64,000 bases of DNA from JAJVID01 sp035714085. GTDB taxonomy: Bacteria; Acidobacteriota; Blastocatellia; RBC074. Where the stretch lies: assembly GCA_035714085.1 (NCBI GenBank), contig DASTMP010000285.1, positions 1 through 64,000 on the forward strand. Reading direction: 5' to 3'. The position numbers and the translations under genes are program-made. This document shows, piece after piece, positions 32,122 to 41,517 of the stretch. Position 1 is the stretch's first letter. Each line of letters begins with the position of its first letter. The notes beneath the pieces are model-generated. The model was not told the DNA's origin. It saw only the letters and a program-made list of their open reading frames with translations, and did no database searches.

Positions 32122-34101
32122 CTACCAGGATTGCTTTGCCTTGCGCCCCAGACGGTTAATTAGCCAAAAGATGATCACCGTAACCAATGTTATCCCGGCG
32201 ATGACCATCAGCGCCAGACTCAATTGTCCGCGCGAGGGGTCGGGTTGAACTTCAAAAGACAGAAAATCGGCGCGTTCGATCTGTAAGCCGTCGGGCGTCG
32301 AGCCTTGCGCGACGACATCTACGCCGTAGATGCCTGATTCTTTCGGAACCCACATGGCGCGTTTTTCATCGCCGCCGCCTGTAAAACCGACTTCTTCGGT
32401 TCCGCCGTCGGGGCGGCGGATGAGAGCCCGGATGGTCGCTCCGGCGAGCCGGCGTCCTGCGAGTTCCAGCGAACTCGAGATCGTGACCGGTTGATCGGGC
32501 ATCGTGACCATTCGATCTGCCCGCGCATGCAGCGTCACGCCGCCGACGACTTTGGCCGCGAGCGCGTAATCGGCGCCTCTGCCCGGCGTCTGCTGGGTGG
32601 CTTTCAAGTTGACCTTCCATGTTCCCGGCTTTGGATTATCGAATCCGCAGCCGAGCGTGAAGAGCGCCGCAGGATCCTTAACCTCGACAAGGCCGTTTGC
32701 GCCTGGAGTCAAGTTGATGACATTGCCATCCGCGCCGCGAACCGTGAGGTCCAGCGAGCGGGTCGTGTCGTAAAGCGCGAAACTGGCCACTGACAATTTA
32801 TCGAGGTTGATGACGATTTCGCGACCGCCGCCGGCGTTTACGTGACCGGTAAAGACTTTCGTGAACTGCTCCGGCGCCGCGCTCGAAGCGGCCACGCTCG
32901 AAGCAAGAGGCTGGGGATCGGCCTCGGCGGGAAATTCTCCGGACTGTCTCAGCAGGCGCGGCGCGACGAAATCTTTGAAGATTCGCTCCGATCCGGTCAT
33001 ATCGGTGTGTAGCAGCGGCGCCTCGGAAATCGGCGCCGTGACGGCGGCGACACTCGGGCGGCTCACGACCAGATCGCTCGGCGTCGCCGTGCAGGGCGCT
33101 TTGAATGAATCGATGATAGGATTACCGGCCAGCAGATGGAAAGGAACGCCGTGGCGGCGCGTAATCTGGCGGTTGAAGACTTCGGCCAGATACGCCGGGC
33201 GGAGTTCCAACGTCGCCGGCAGATAAAATCCAAGCGACGCGGGCAAACTTGCGCAACTCGTCCCGCCGTGCGGCGAACCCAGCATAATCAATTGCGCCAC
33301 ATCGCGGTCTCCCATCAAGCGGTCAATGTAATAACGCGAGACCAATCCGCCCATGCCGTGCGCGACCAAATCTACACTCTGCGCGCCGGTCGCGCGTTTG
33401 ACTCCGGCGACGTAGCGGGCAAGCTCTTCGGCGTTCTGCGCGATCGTCTTCGTCTGTTTGAGCGGCTGCGTAGGGTCGCCCATGAACATCTCTCCTCCAG
33501 CCTGCCCGTCGCCGACCGCGAATCCTCGCAAGCCTACCGCCGCCAGATAGCCGCCCGGCTTCGTGTATTCGGCCCATGTAGCGGCTTTCGACGCCAGACC
33601 ATGAACCAGCACGACCGGGCGCGCGGAGACGCGCAGCTTAGCTGTCCCTGAAAAATTCACCATGCTCGGATCGCCCGATTCGACGCGAATCTCGCGATCG
33701 GGAACTCCCTTGCCGTCTTTGCCCCAATACCAGCCAAGCGCGGGCGCGACCTTTGTTTCACAACTTTGGGCGCCGGCCGCGATGATGCATGCGTTGATCC
33801 GGCTCTCCTTGCGCTCGTCATCGGCAAACTTGAACTTAGCGACGTGAGCCAGATCGGTGGGTCTATCCAAAGTCACTTTCAGCTTCACCGCGTCTCCGTC
33901 GGCGAGCGATTCTACTTTCGCTGATCGCCCGTTCAATACTTCGAGCGTCGCCGAATAGGACACGACGGTTTTCGCGTTTTTTTTCTGGGGCTCGTCTCGC
34001 GGCATCTCAAACTGAACCCCCTGTTGAGCGCCGCTTTGCGGCGTCAGTATCGAGGCGGCAAGCAATAATCCGAAAAACAGGGACAAGGAGCCCCGGTTCA
34101 T
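32122..34101 (-). CDS. Exported alpha/beta-hydrolase (lipase-like) protein lacking the nucleophile serine
   Basis: 659 residues. Signal peptide (about 1-26), beta-rich N-terminal domain, then a lipase-like alpha/beta-hydrolase domain with the oxyanion segment PVVLVHGLASKAATW (about 162-176) and the elbow VDLVAHGMGGLVSRYYID. In active lipases the elbow is GHSMGG; here residue 249 is Gly (codon GGC at 33357-33355), so the catalytic Ser is missing. LIMLGSPHGGTSC follows as usual. The C-terminal half has beta-sandwich domains resembling eukaryote-like adhesion or von Willebrand-associated segments and ends in one transmembrane helix (about 625-647) with a basic tail. Likely a non-catalytic surface protein, unless another residue substitutes. 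Confidence 0.75.
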   Translation of the reverse strand: MNRGSLSLFFGLLLAASILTPQSGAQQGVQFEMPRDEPQKKNAKTVVSYSATLEVLNGRSAKVESLADGDAVKLKVTLDRPTDLAHVAKFKFADDERKESRINACIIAAGAQSCETKVAPALGWYWGKDGKGVPDREIRVESGDPSMVNFSGTAKLRVSARPVVLVHGLASKAATWAEYTKPGGYLAAVGLRGFAVGDGQAGGEMFMGDPTQPLKQTKTIAQNAEELARYVAGVKRATGAQSVDLVAHGMGGLVSRYYIDRLMGDRDVAQLIMLGSPHGGTSCASLPASLGFYLPATLELRPAYLAEVFNRQITRRHGVPFHLLAGNPIIDSFKAPCTATPSDLVVSRPSVAAVTAPISEAPLLHTDMTGSERIFKDFVAPRLLRQSGEFPAEADPQPLASSVAASSAAPEQFTKVFTGHVNAGGGREIVINLDKLSVASFALYDTTRSLDLTVRGADGNVINLTPGANGLVEVKDPAALFTLGCGFDNPKPGTWKVNLKATQQTPGRGADYALAAKVVGGVTLHARADRMVTMPDQPVTISSSLELAGRRLAGATIRALIRRPDGGTEEVGFTGGGDEKRAMWVPKESGIYGVDVVAQGSTPDGLQIERADFLSFEVQPDPSRGQLSLALMVIAGITLVTVIIFWLINRLGRKAKQSW

Positions 34102-34203
34102 AAGCGTATCTCCTCTTAGATATTAATCAGGCGGGGGACGAATCGGCGCCGAATATAACATGAATCGGCGATTCTCTTGCCTCGCCGAAAGAATCAATGT
34201 AGA

Positions 34204-34288
34204 AAAAACATCCACGAAGCCACACGAAGCGGCGCGAAGATTTTCTTTTTTCTTTCGTGTTTATTCGTGCGGCTTCGTGGATGTTTTT
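34204..34288. repeat. Inverted repeat 1 (CACGAAG type)
   Basis: 34204-34228 pairs with 34264-34288 over 25 bases with one mismatch. Confidence 0.8.
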
Positions 34289-34331
34289 CCGAGGAGTTCA
34301 ACATGTCGCGTTGCGACGCCCGGAAAAGAAT

Positions 34332-34415
34332 GAAAATCAACCACGAAGAAACGAAGAGCGCGAAGACTTTCTTCTGTTCTTTCTTCGTTTTCTTCGTTTC
34401 TTCGTGGTTATTTTC
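34332..34415. repeat. Inverted repeat 2 (CACGAAGAAACGAAG type)
   Basis: 34332-34356 pairs with 34392-34415 with a one-base indel. Related in sequence to repeat 1 and placed 43 bases after it. Confidence 0.8.
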
Positions 34416-34433
34416 CGCAGGAGACTGAAACGA

Positions 34434-35000
34434 ATGCCGACACGTGAAGAAGCCTGGAACCTGCTCTGCGAGTGGACCGAGAGCGACAGCCTGCGCAAAC
34501 ACGCGCGCGCCGTCGAACACGCCATGCGGACTTACGCCCGAAAATACGGCGAGGACGAAGCGAAGTGGGGGATCGTGGGAATGCTCCACGATTTCGATTA
34601 CGAGCGTTACCCGGATCAGCGACACCCGCAACTCGGCTCCGAAGTCCTTCGCGAACGCGGGTACCCCGAAGACGTGATCCGCGCCATCCTCTCGCACGCT
34701 GATTACACCGGCGTCAAACGCGAGAGCCTCATTGAACATGCCTTATTCGCCACCGACGAGTTGTGCGGGTTCTTGACGGCCTGCGCGCTAGTCCGCCCCG
34801 ACAAGAGCTTCGATACGCTCGAAGTCTCGTCGGTCAAGAAGCGGATCAAGGACAAAGCCTTCGCCCGCACTGTCAACCGCAACGACCTGTGGGGCGGCGC
34901 CGAAGAGTTGGGGCTGAGCTTCGATGAGCATTGCGCGTTCGTGATCGCCGCGCTGCGCGAGATTCAGGAAGAGCTTGGAATGAAAGGCGCGGTTGCTTGA
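34434..35000 (+). CDS. HD-domain phosphohydrolase-like protein
   Basis: 188 residues from ATG 34434 (CAGGAGA site). The HD-domain ligands are visible: RKHARAVEHAM (first His), MLHDFDYERYP (HD pair) and the later His-Asp in LSHADYTG. This matches the family of small HD proteins often annotated as hydrolases or phosphohydrolases of nucleotides. The substrate is unknown. It lies 38 bases before the tRNA-Leu gene on the same strand. Confidence 0.82.
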   Translation: MPTREEAWNLLCEWTESDSLRKHARAVEHAMRTYARKYGEDEAKWGIVGMLHDFDYERYPDQRHPQLGSEVLRERGYPEDVIRAILSHADYTGVKRESLIEHALFATDELCGFLTACALVRPDKSFDTLEVSSVKKRIKDKAFARTVNRNDLWGGAEELGLSFDEHCAFVIAALREIQEELGMKGAVA

Positions 35001-35038
35001 CAGCCTCAACCGCGCTCAGTAGTATGCCCACTTCTAGC

Positions 35039-35125
<87 letters not shown>

Positions 35126-35130
35126 AATTC

Positions 35131-35159
35131 AAAGGGGCGACCATATCGGTCGCCCTTTT
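35131..35159 (+). terminator. Rho-independent terminator of the tRNA gene
   Basis: GGGCGACC (35135-35142) pairs with GGTCGCCC (35148-35155) around a 5-base loop, extended by A/T pairs and followed by TTTT. Confidence 0.88.
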
Positions 35160-35315
35160 CACTGAACAGATGCGCCATATTCATTCTCCACCTTTTGGCG
35201 CCGCCCCGCCATCTATCGAATTGACGAATTTCGGAGTAGAGCCGTAACAACTTCTGTTAGCACAGGACTCATAAAACATTCGCGTCCGCGCATTCGACTC
35301 TAGCGGCGAGTAAAG

Positions 35316-38300
35316 CTAGAGTAAAGCTAGAATGAATCCTCGCTCTAATAATAACTCAATGATCGCCGCGGCAATTTCATAAAGCCCAACGCTGGCCGCA
35401 GTGAGGGTTACGGCTCCCCGCAGCGACACTGCATTCACTTTTTGGGACTTGCGGCCTCGAGCCTGGTCTCGGGCATCAATTTCCACTTGAGATGCTTGAA
35501 ATACTTGGTAGACGATTAAGCCTGGGGCTGGAGACTCAAAGACCGCCCACCCGTTCGGAGCGGGCACCACACCTTGAGTTCCACTAATCCGTTGAGGCCC
35601 GGGCACGGCGCCCACGCCTGCTTCATGAAGCGCCGCACAATCCACAGCAACTTTGGCAAGTCCAATCTCCCCCCATGCCCAAGGTTTGATCTCGTAGGCG
35701 AACATCGGTGGAAGGTGTTCTGTCGAATATTCGAAAATATCGGGTTTTCTCTCTCCGAGAGCTCGAGCGATTTTGTCCGGAGTGGAACCGAAATCGCTGG
35801 CAATCTTATCGGCGATAGTTTGCACGTTAATCGTATTTGTAAATACCAGGTGCGATGGCGACGGGTGCCTTCCTTTGTAGTAGTTCGCGATCGCCTCATG
35901 GACTGCATTTCCAACGTAGAAATGTATATCCTGATTGCCGGGCGGATCCCAATCTCCAAAATCAAACGGCGCCGCCGCCATCGCCAAGGCGTTTGGTAGC
36001 TGTACGAGGCCTGCGGCTACTGCCGCAGCGTAAATGCTGGCAATTGCGCCCTCCGCAGCTTCGTCGCGAAATCCGAGCCGCTCCAAGATGCGGATTTGAT
36101 CAACAGCCTTCAGCCTAAGCATTAGTTGGCCGAGTGATCCGGCCCCTTCGACATCGTCCGCAGTGCTAATCGTTCGCCCCCCATGAGCTATGAGTATAGC
36201 CTTGGTAGCCGCCAGCACACGATCATCGACGATCATGTCCTTTGTCCGCTCATTGAAAAGCTCAAGCCAAGTCATTCCGTCAAGGCTCGGTCCCTTGGAA
36301 GCCAATTGCTCAAGAACCCCTGATAGATCGCTCCATTCAAGCTGCTTCAGCTTATCGACAACGACATAGAAGTCGTCACCGCTAGGCGAAGACGGCTTAC
36401 CCAAAAGTTCGACTACGGCCTGGTAAGCCTGTTCGCTGGCTGAACTCCCAAATCCTTGCGATGTCACGCTATCAGCCAATGCAGAATTCTTAACTGTAAC
36501 CGACTCAATAAAGCCACTAGGGTCTGCCGTTGTGGCGGTCACGTCTGTGCCACCACGATTTATCGCGTCCACGCCAGCTTTCGCAACAGATGGTATTGCC
36601 TGGCGTTTCTCCTTTTCTAACTCCGCCTTCTTCGTCTCCCCCCCATCGATTTGCTGTTGCAAATGGTCCTTGACGAGCTGACCTGCCTCCTGCTTAGTGA
36701 TGTCCCCGGAATTCTTCGCGGCGGTGATCGAGTCCATGATACTGCCGCTGTTCTGTGTATTGTGTTGCTGCATGGCCATCTCCTTGGCCATCTCCCCAAA
36801 CGCTTTGGCGTTTTCCTGATTCGACAGATAGGTGCGCAAGACGTTTTGCTGGTTTGCGTCCAGCCCGGTAATGTCTTTGAAGACGCCGCTCTTGCCAAGC
36901 AGTTCGGACAATCCGGCTAAGCCGGCGCCAGGCGCGGGAGAGGCCGGCGCGTTTTGGATATTGACGATCGGCGTCGCGAAATCCTTGAAGGCGGCCTGCC
37001 AGTCCGTGACGACGGGTGTCGGCGGCGTCACCGGCGAAATGGCTGTAGGCTCATCGGTGTTGGGGAACCTGGTCCAGTCTTGCAGACGATCCGTCTCGAT
37101 TTTCTCACAGGCGTTGCAGACGCCCTGCACGGCTTCCGCGAACACACCTTTGGTGGGAACACTAATACGATAGGGCTCGATCGGTGTCAGTGGTTGATAG
37201 TGGTCGAGCAGCGAAACTATCTCGGCGCCATCTCCGATTTGTTCCACGATGTACGACTGGCTTACCTTGTAGCCGGCCGCGACCGGAAATACCAGAGAAT
37301 TGCCGGTGATGGTAATCAGTTCGTTCTTGACCACGGAGGCGAGGCTTCGCGATCCGATCGGCAAGCCGAAATCGTTGAAGTTCTGAATATTGAAACCGTC
37401 CAGCAGCATAAAGCGCCGGTCAGGATCCAGGTTGTACCAAAGCGCCTTGTTGTAATACTCGATACTGCTATTCAAGTGCTCGAGCAACTTATAAACCAGA
37501 TAGGCGTCCTCTTTTCGAGGGCTCCGTTTTTCTTCGGCGTTTTCCGGAATGAAGAGGGCGGCGCCGGTGTCGTCAAACAAATCGTCGTTGACGTTGCCGC
37601 TGTATAGCACACCGTTGTAGTGGGCGGTGGAATAGGAGATCGTCAGATTCTCGACGTTGAAGGTAATGTAGTTCTTCAGGTCCCTGAACTTCTGGTCCCT
37701 CACAGTCAGATTTAGTTGCTGCGGGAGCTGATTTCTTTTTTTGGAAGTCGAGCCGGTCAGGTTCAACCGGATCACTCTCTCCCCGCCTTTGTACTTTGTT
37801 TCGCTGGAGAAGTCGGTCGAAAATTCCGAGAGAGTGATGTCGGATACTATCTTTTCAAAGATGAGCGGGGCGATGTCGTTATAAAAGATTGCGTCCCATT
37901 CGGAGATCAAGTTTCCCTTGAAGTATGCATTGAGCATTGTCAATACATCGGTGTAGCCCAACAGGTTCGCATAAATCGTCCATTGCTTCTTATCATCATC
38001 GTTATCAGCGAAGAAGTCTAATATAGAAAAAGTGGGACTTATAGATCCTAGGGGACCAATTGAAATCGTCGCCGGAGGTTTGAAGTTTACGACCCGAATA
38101 CATTCTGCCGGAGGGACGCTTTGATAGTTTGCATCCAAACTCATGAAAGCATCAAATATGGCTTGTCTAACTAGCACTTCGTGTTGGGTGGTGGTGTATT
38201 GAAGCCCTGGTGGATGTGGTGGAGGATCAACTATGAGGGATAATCCGAATGTCAAAGGGGCTATCGCAGCCTGCTTTGCAGAGTACTCAGCCATTCTTCG

Positions 38301-41300
38301 CGCGAAGTCGAGGTTGGCGGCAGCCGTCGCTTCAGGGTCGATTTCCTTAGTGGTGAAGGTTTGAGTGGTAATGGGGAGCGACATGATCCTGTCGAATCGC
38401 GTCCGTGGCCTTGGCAATTCCACTCTGATGCGCATGTTTCCCCTGATGAACTGTATTCGTTCGTCGTCATATGCCCCCTCAGGGTAGTCAACGTTGGCGT
38501 AATTGGTCTTGATCCTCTCATTGGCGTCAAACGCTTTCAGTAACGGATGCTGGCTGCCAGACACGGACATAGAGTTGAAAGATTGCAGATAGGTTTCCGC
38601 GGGCATCGGTAGCAGGAATTTCGCGAGCACGTCCCGCCATTTATAAATATTTTGCGCCGTGAAATTGGTCATCAAGAGCGGCACGAACACGCACTCCTCC
38701 ACCGACGACAATTTCTGAAATATCGCGTAATGACGCAGCACCTCGAAATACATCATGGTCAATGCGTGGCAATGATTGTGATTGGCGACGACTTCGCTGG
38801 TTACACCATACTGCTGCCCTTCTTGGACCGTAGTGACGACCGAGGCATTGAGTTGCCGATAAGAGTCCGCATTCTGCATGATAGATTGACGCAACTTTTC
38901 CTGAAAGAACTGGGAAATGTTGCGTGAACTGTCTTGTGAAGCGTTAGAATTAGCGTTAGCCACGCCCCCTGCTATTCCCAATACGGCGCTTCCGGAACCG
39001 CCGTAACCAGTCCCGCCCCCATAACCAGAACCACCAGTGCCGAATCCCGCGCTGATGCCGCTGGTATTTGCCGAACTGCTGCCTCGCAATGATTCCGTGA
39101 TGCTTCCACCAAGTTGGTTGACGATTTCACGCTCATCTACAATTCCCGCCGTTAGGCGCTCACCTTGAGAGAGCGCTTGAGATTCTGCGCCCACTAGGCG
39201 GTGGGAAGAATCGAACACGACGATTTGCTTTTTCTGGCCGGGCGCCAATGGCAGTGAATAAATCAGCTCGCCCAGGGAATATCCGTCGGCTTTAATTTCG
39301 GATTTGTAGTGGAGAATATGTCCAGTCGCGACAGTGACGGCCTGATATAAAGAGAGGTGTTGGTCATCATCCTGCCATGCCACAGGGTTATCCAAATCGA
39401 CACGCTTACGTTCCCGTTTCTCCGCGCCTCCAACCAGCTCATAATGGGTTTCCGTCCGGGGGACCAAGGCCGCCTGCAGGTGAGCCTTCAACTCCCTGGC
39501 GTTATCTTGAACAGCTTTAAAAGCAGCATAATTCTCGATTTCGCTTTCGGGAACGATGACATTGAACAGATAGATGATCGCATCAACGCTGTTTAGCGCA
39601 GTGGTTATATCAGCGCTCGAAGCGTTGGCAGAGATACTGCGCATGGCATCAATTTTTGCATACGCGTCGCGAAGTTTCTGTGAGTCATACCACTTTCCGA
39701 ATATGGGATTTCTTACAGCTGAATCCAACGCGGAAACAGAGCGCGAGATTTCCGAAAGAAGCACAAGGGCGATGCCCGGTTGCGCGACATCAACCTTTTT
39801 CAAAGTGTAGTTCGCTACATCGGGATCCGAGGTGCGAACGATGGCCTGGTAGTTGAACTCGCTGAGAGTCCGGTTGGGCGTCGAGAGATTAACGCAGGAT
39901 CCGCCGATGTCCTGGGAATATTCGTCCGATCCGATCAAGTCCGCCTGATCGGGAAGACGAGAAACTTTTTTCTTCGTCTGACAATCACAGTCTTCTTTGG
40001 TATCGACATGCGGGCACTCGAGATCGTTGATCAACAAGTAAAGGAAATCGTCGGCAATCGTCTGGTCACCGTTCCTGACGGCAGTCACATTCATCGCGGC
40101 GGGGCTGTTGGGAGTCACGGAAACCAGCGCCTGGGCCTCGGTAAACACGCCAAACGGATAGGGCATGGAAAAATTGCCCACGCAGTCTGTCGTGCCGGCT
40201 CCGACAATTCTCCAGAGCGTATCCCCCGGCGCTTTGGCCTGGATCACCACCGTCAGGTCTTTGAGCGCGCATTCCTTGCCGAACTCAAGGACCTGGCCCC
40301 TCAGTTTCTTTGCCTTGTCATGAATGAGGCGCTTATCCGCGGAAACCAGTATGACCGGTTTCTGTAAAGGGACTTTTATTTCAAGATATGCAAGACGTTG
40401 ATCGTTGGCCTGGTATTCCCTAGACCAGAGCAGTGAACCGTCAAAGGATTTGACCTTGACCCAAACCGGACTCACTACGTTGTCGTACAGGCTGAGTTGA
40501 CTGTCGGGGAACGAGAATAATACTGTTGAGTTATCCTGAATTTGGATATCGTCCGTGAATGGATAGTGAAGTATTTGCACATCCTCCATTCGCGATTCGG
40601 AGAATTCCACTGACAGATCGTAAAACAGGAAATCCTGCTTTGAAACTATTTGGGATATGTCGTTAGTGACAATCGTGAACTTCCCGGCAATCATCGACAA
40701 CGGCAATTTCTGGTCGCTCGGCAAATGAGAAGGCATGGTTTTGTCGACGGCTACTTGTGATTTCGCTGCGAGAGTTTCGAGCCTGTTGAATTGGGCGACC
40801 TCGGTCGAGACTGAGAGGGCTGATTTTGCATCGGATTTATCAGACTGCAGCAGGGTGGTAGGCTGCTGCAGGCCGGGCGCGCGTTCCATCATTTGAGTGT
40901 TGAATAAGACCCTACTCAGTTCTTTCGAATCACCGGGCGAACTCAAAGAAATTACGTCCGGGCGCGGGTCGGCGGCAGTAGCTGTTATCGGCGGCATTTC
41001 TGCGCGCGCAAGAGCTGGGTTTTGTTCAACATCCGCCTTAATAACGCGGAAGGATGAAATGAACTCGATCGGCTCTTTCAGGCATGGGACCTGTCGGCCC
41101 ACGCAGTTGCATACGGGAGTGTATTCTACGCTGTCACCGGGACTGAAGGCTGGGAATTGCGCCTCGAAATACTGGGCCTGGTTGGTGAGGTCATTGCGCA
41201 GCCAGGCGGCGGGAATGGACTCCACCGGCCCCTGGTTCAGACGATAACGCAGCTCGATGCGGTAGCTTGCATCGGGCGGCTGGATTCCAATGATCACAGA

Positions 41301-41393
41301 TTGGGACGCGCCCTCCGCGACGGTGTCCGCCGGGGCGGGGGCATCTTCTGTCCCATACCACAAGACCATTCCATCATGCTCAAACCTCGCCAT
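35316..41393 (-). CDS. Giant multidomain protein downstream of the encapsulin-like gene, with nuclease-like C-terminus
   Basis: About 2025 residues from ATG 41393 (AAGGAGGTGA site at ideal distance; the frame is open to 41462). No signal peptide. The N-terminus (1-120) looks like an Ig-like beta domain (FEHDGMVLWYGTEDAPAP). A carboxypeptidase-regulatory-like beta domain lies near 355-450, a Cys cluster near 458-471 (ECPHV and CDC) and a helical region near 530-690. A core near 700-1010 has PLAPGQKKQIVVFD, a Gly/Ser-rich stretch (about 777-803) and VVANHNHCHALTMMYFEVLR. Pro/Ala linker and coiled coil cover about 1477-1600. The end has VHEAIANYY (about 1831), KPDIFEY (about 1882) and AYEIKPWAWGE (about 1898), the spacing of a PD-(D/E)XK nuclease, then a hydrophobic tail. 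I do not recognise the whole protein. Confidence 0.7.
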   Translation of the reverse strand: MARFEHDGMVLWYGTEDAPAPADTVAEGASQSVIIGIQPPDASYRIELRYRLNQGPVESIPAAWLRNDLTNQAQYFEAQFPAFSPGDSVEYTPVCNCVGRQVPCLKEPIEFISSFRVIKADVEQNPALARAEMPPITATAADPRPDVISLSSPGDSKELSRVLFNTQMMERAPGLQQPTTLLQSDKSDAKSALSVSTEVAQFNRLETLAAKSQVAVDKTMPSHLPSDQKLPLSMIAGKFTIVTNDISQIVSKQDFLFYDLSVEFSESRMEDVQILHYPFTDDIQIQDNSTVLFSFPDSQLSLYDNVVSPVWVKVKSFDGSLLWSREYQANDQRLAYLEIKVPLQKPVILVSADKRLIHDKAKKLRGQVLEFGKECALKDLTVVIQAKAPGDTLWRIVGAGTTDCVGNFSMPYPFGVFTEAQALVSVTPNSPAAMNVTAVRNGDQTIADDFLYLLINDLECPHVDTKEDCDCQTKKKVSRLPDQADLIGSDEYSQDIGGSCVNLSTPNRTLSEFNYQAIVRTSDPDVANYTLKKVDVAQPGIALVLLSEISRSVSALDSAVRNPIFGKWYDSQKLRDAYAKIDAMRSISANASSADITTALNSVDAIIYLFNVIVPESEIENYAAFKAVQDNARELKAHLQAALVPRTETHYELVGGAEKRERKRVDLDNPVAWQDDDQHLSLYQAVTVATGHILHYKSEIKADGYSLGELIYSLPLAPGQKKQIVVFDSSHRLVGAESQALSQGERLTAGIVDEREIVNQLGGSITESLRGSSSANTSGISAGFGTGGSGYGGGTGYGGSGSAVLGIAGGVANANSNASQDSSRNISQFFQEKLRQSIMQNADSYRQLNASVVTTVQEGQQYGVTSEVVANHNHCHALTMMYFEVLRHYAIFQKLSSVEECVFVPLLMTNFTAQNIYKWRDVLAKFLLPMPAETYLQSFNSMSVSGSQHPLLKAFDANERIKTNYANVDYPEGAYDDERIQFIRGNMRIRVELPRPRTRFDRIMSLPITTQTFTTKEIDPEATAAANLDFARRMAEYSAKQAAIAPLTFGLSLIVDPPPHPPGLQYTTTQHEVLVRQAIFDAFMSLDANYQSVPPAECIRVVNFKPPATISIGPLGSISPTFSILDFFADNDDDKKQWTIYANLLGYTDVLTMLNAYFKGNLISEWDAIFYNDIAPLIFEKIVSDITLSEFSTDFSSETKYKGGERVIRLNLTGSTSKKRNQLPQQLNLTVRDQKFRDLKNYITFNVENLTISYSTAHYNGVLYSGNVNDDLFDDTGAALFIPENAEEKRSPRKEDAYLVYKLLEHLNSSIEYYNKALWYNLDPDRRFMLLDGFNIQNFNDFGLPIGSRSLASVVKNELITITGNSLVFPVAAGYKVSQSYIVEQIGDGAEIVSLLDHYQPLTPIEPYRISVPTKGVFAEAVQGVCNACEKIETDRLQDWTRFPNTDEPTAISPVTPPTPVVTDWQAAFKDFATPIVNIQNAPASPAPGAGLAGLSELLGKSGVFKDITGLDANQQNVLRTYLSNQENAKAFGEMAKEMAMQQHNTQNSGSIMDSITAAKNSGDITKQEAGQLVKDHLQQQIDGGETKKAELEKEKRQAIPSVAKAGVDAINRGGTDVTATTADPSGFIESVTVKNSALADSVTSQGFGSSASEQAYQAVVELLGKPSSPSGDDFYVVVDKLKQLEWSDLSGVLEQLASKGPSLDGMTWLELFNERTKDMIVDDRVLAATKAILIAHGGRTISTADDVEGAGSLGQLMLRLKAVDQIRILERLGFRDEAAEGAIASIYAAAVAAGLVQLPNALAMAAAPFDFGDWDPPGNQDIHFYVGNAVHEAIANYYKGRHPSPSHLVFTNTINVQTIADKIASDFGSTPDKIARALGERKPDIFEYSTEHLPPMFAYEIKPWAWGEIGLAKVAVDCAALHEAGVGAVPGPQRISGTQGVVPAPNGWAVFESPAPGLIVYQVFQASQVEIDARDQARGRKSQKVNAVSLRGAVTLTAASVGLYEIAAAIIELLLERGFILALL

Positions 41394-41517
41394 ATTCACC
41401 TCCTTGTTCAGGATGGCATAGGTGCGCCATTCAATATCCCTTCGACAGGCCGAGAGCGCCACTCACTCCCTGGCCGTCTCCATTCTGGCTCTTCTCCAGG
41501 CTCGGATTCCCGACCCT

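Larger units (their letters stand above)
34102..34433. other. Gene-free stretch with two large hairpins
   Basis: Divergent intergenic region between the lipase-fold and HD-domain genes. Apart from the two tandem inverted repeats listed below it holds no gene; an in-frame upstream extension of the HD gene runs through the repeats and is not credible. Confidence 0.6.

Noticed and set aside
34257..34433. N-terminal extension of the HD-domain protein
   Set aside because: It runs through two inverted repeats and gives Phe/Arg-rich sequence; ATG 34434 has a good ribosome site.
35316..35480. NAVSLRGA segment near the end of the giant protein as an encapsulin cargo-loading peptide
   Set aside because: It vaguely resembles SLxG-type targeting peptides, but it is not at the extreme C-terminus and such short words occur by chance.
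35316..41393. Giant protein as a Tc toxin or contractile-tail component
   Set aside because: No Rhs/YD repeats, spike, sheath or tube genes nearby, and no Tc landmarks were recognised.
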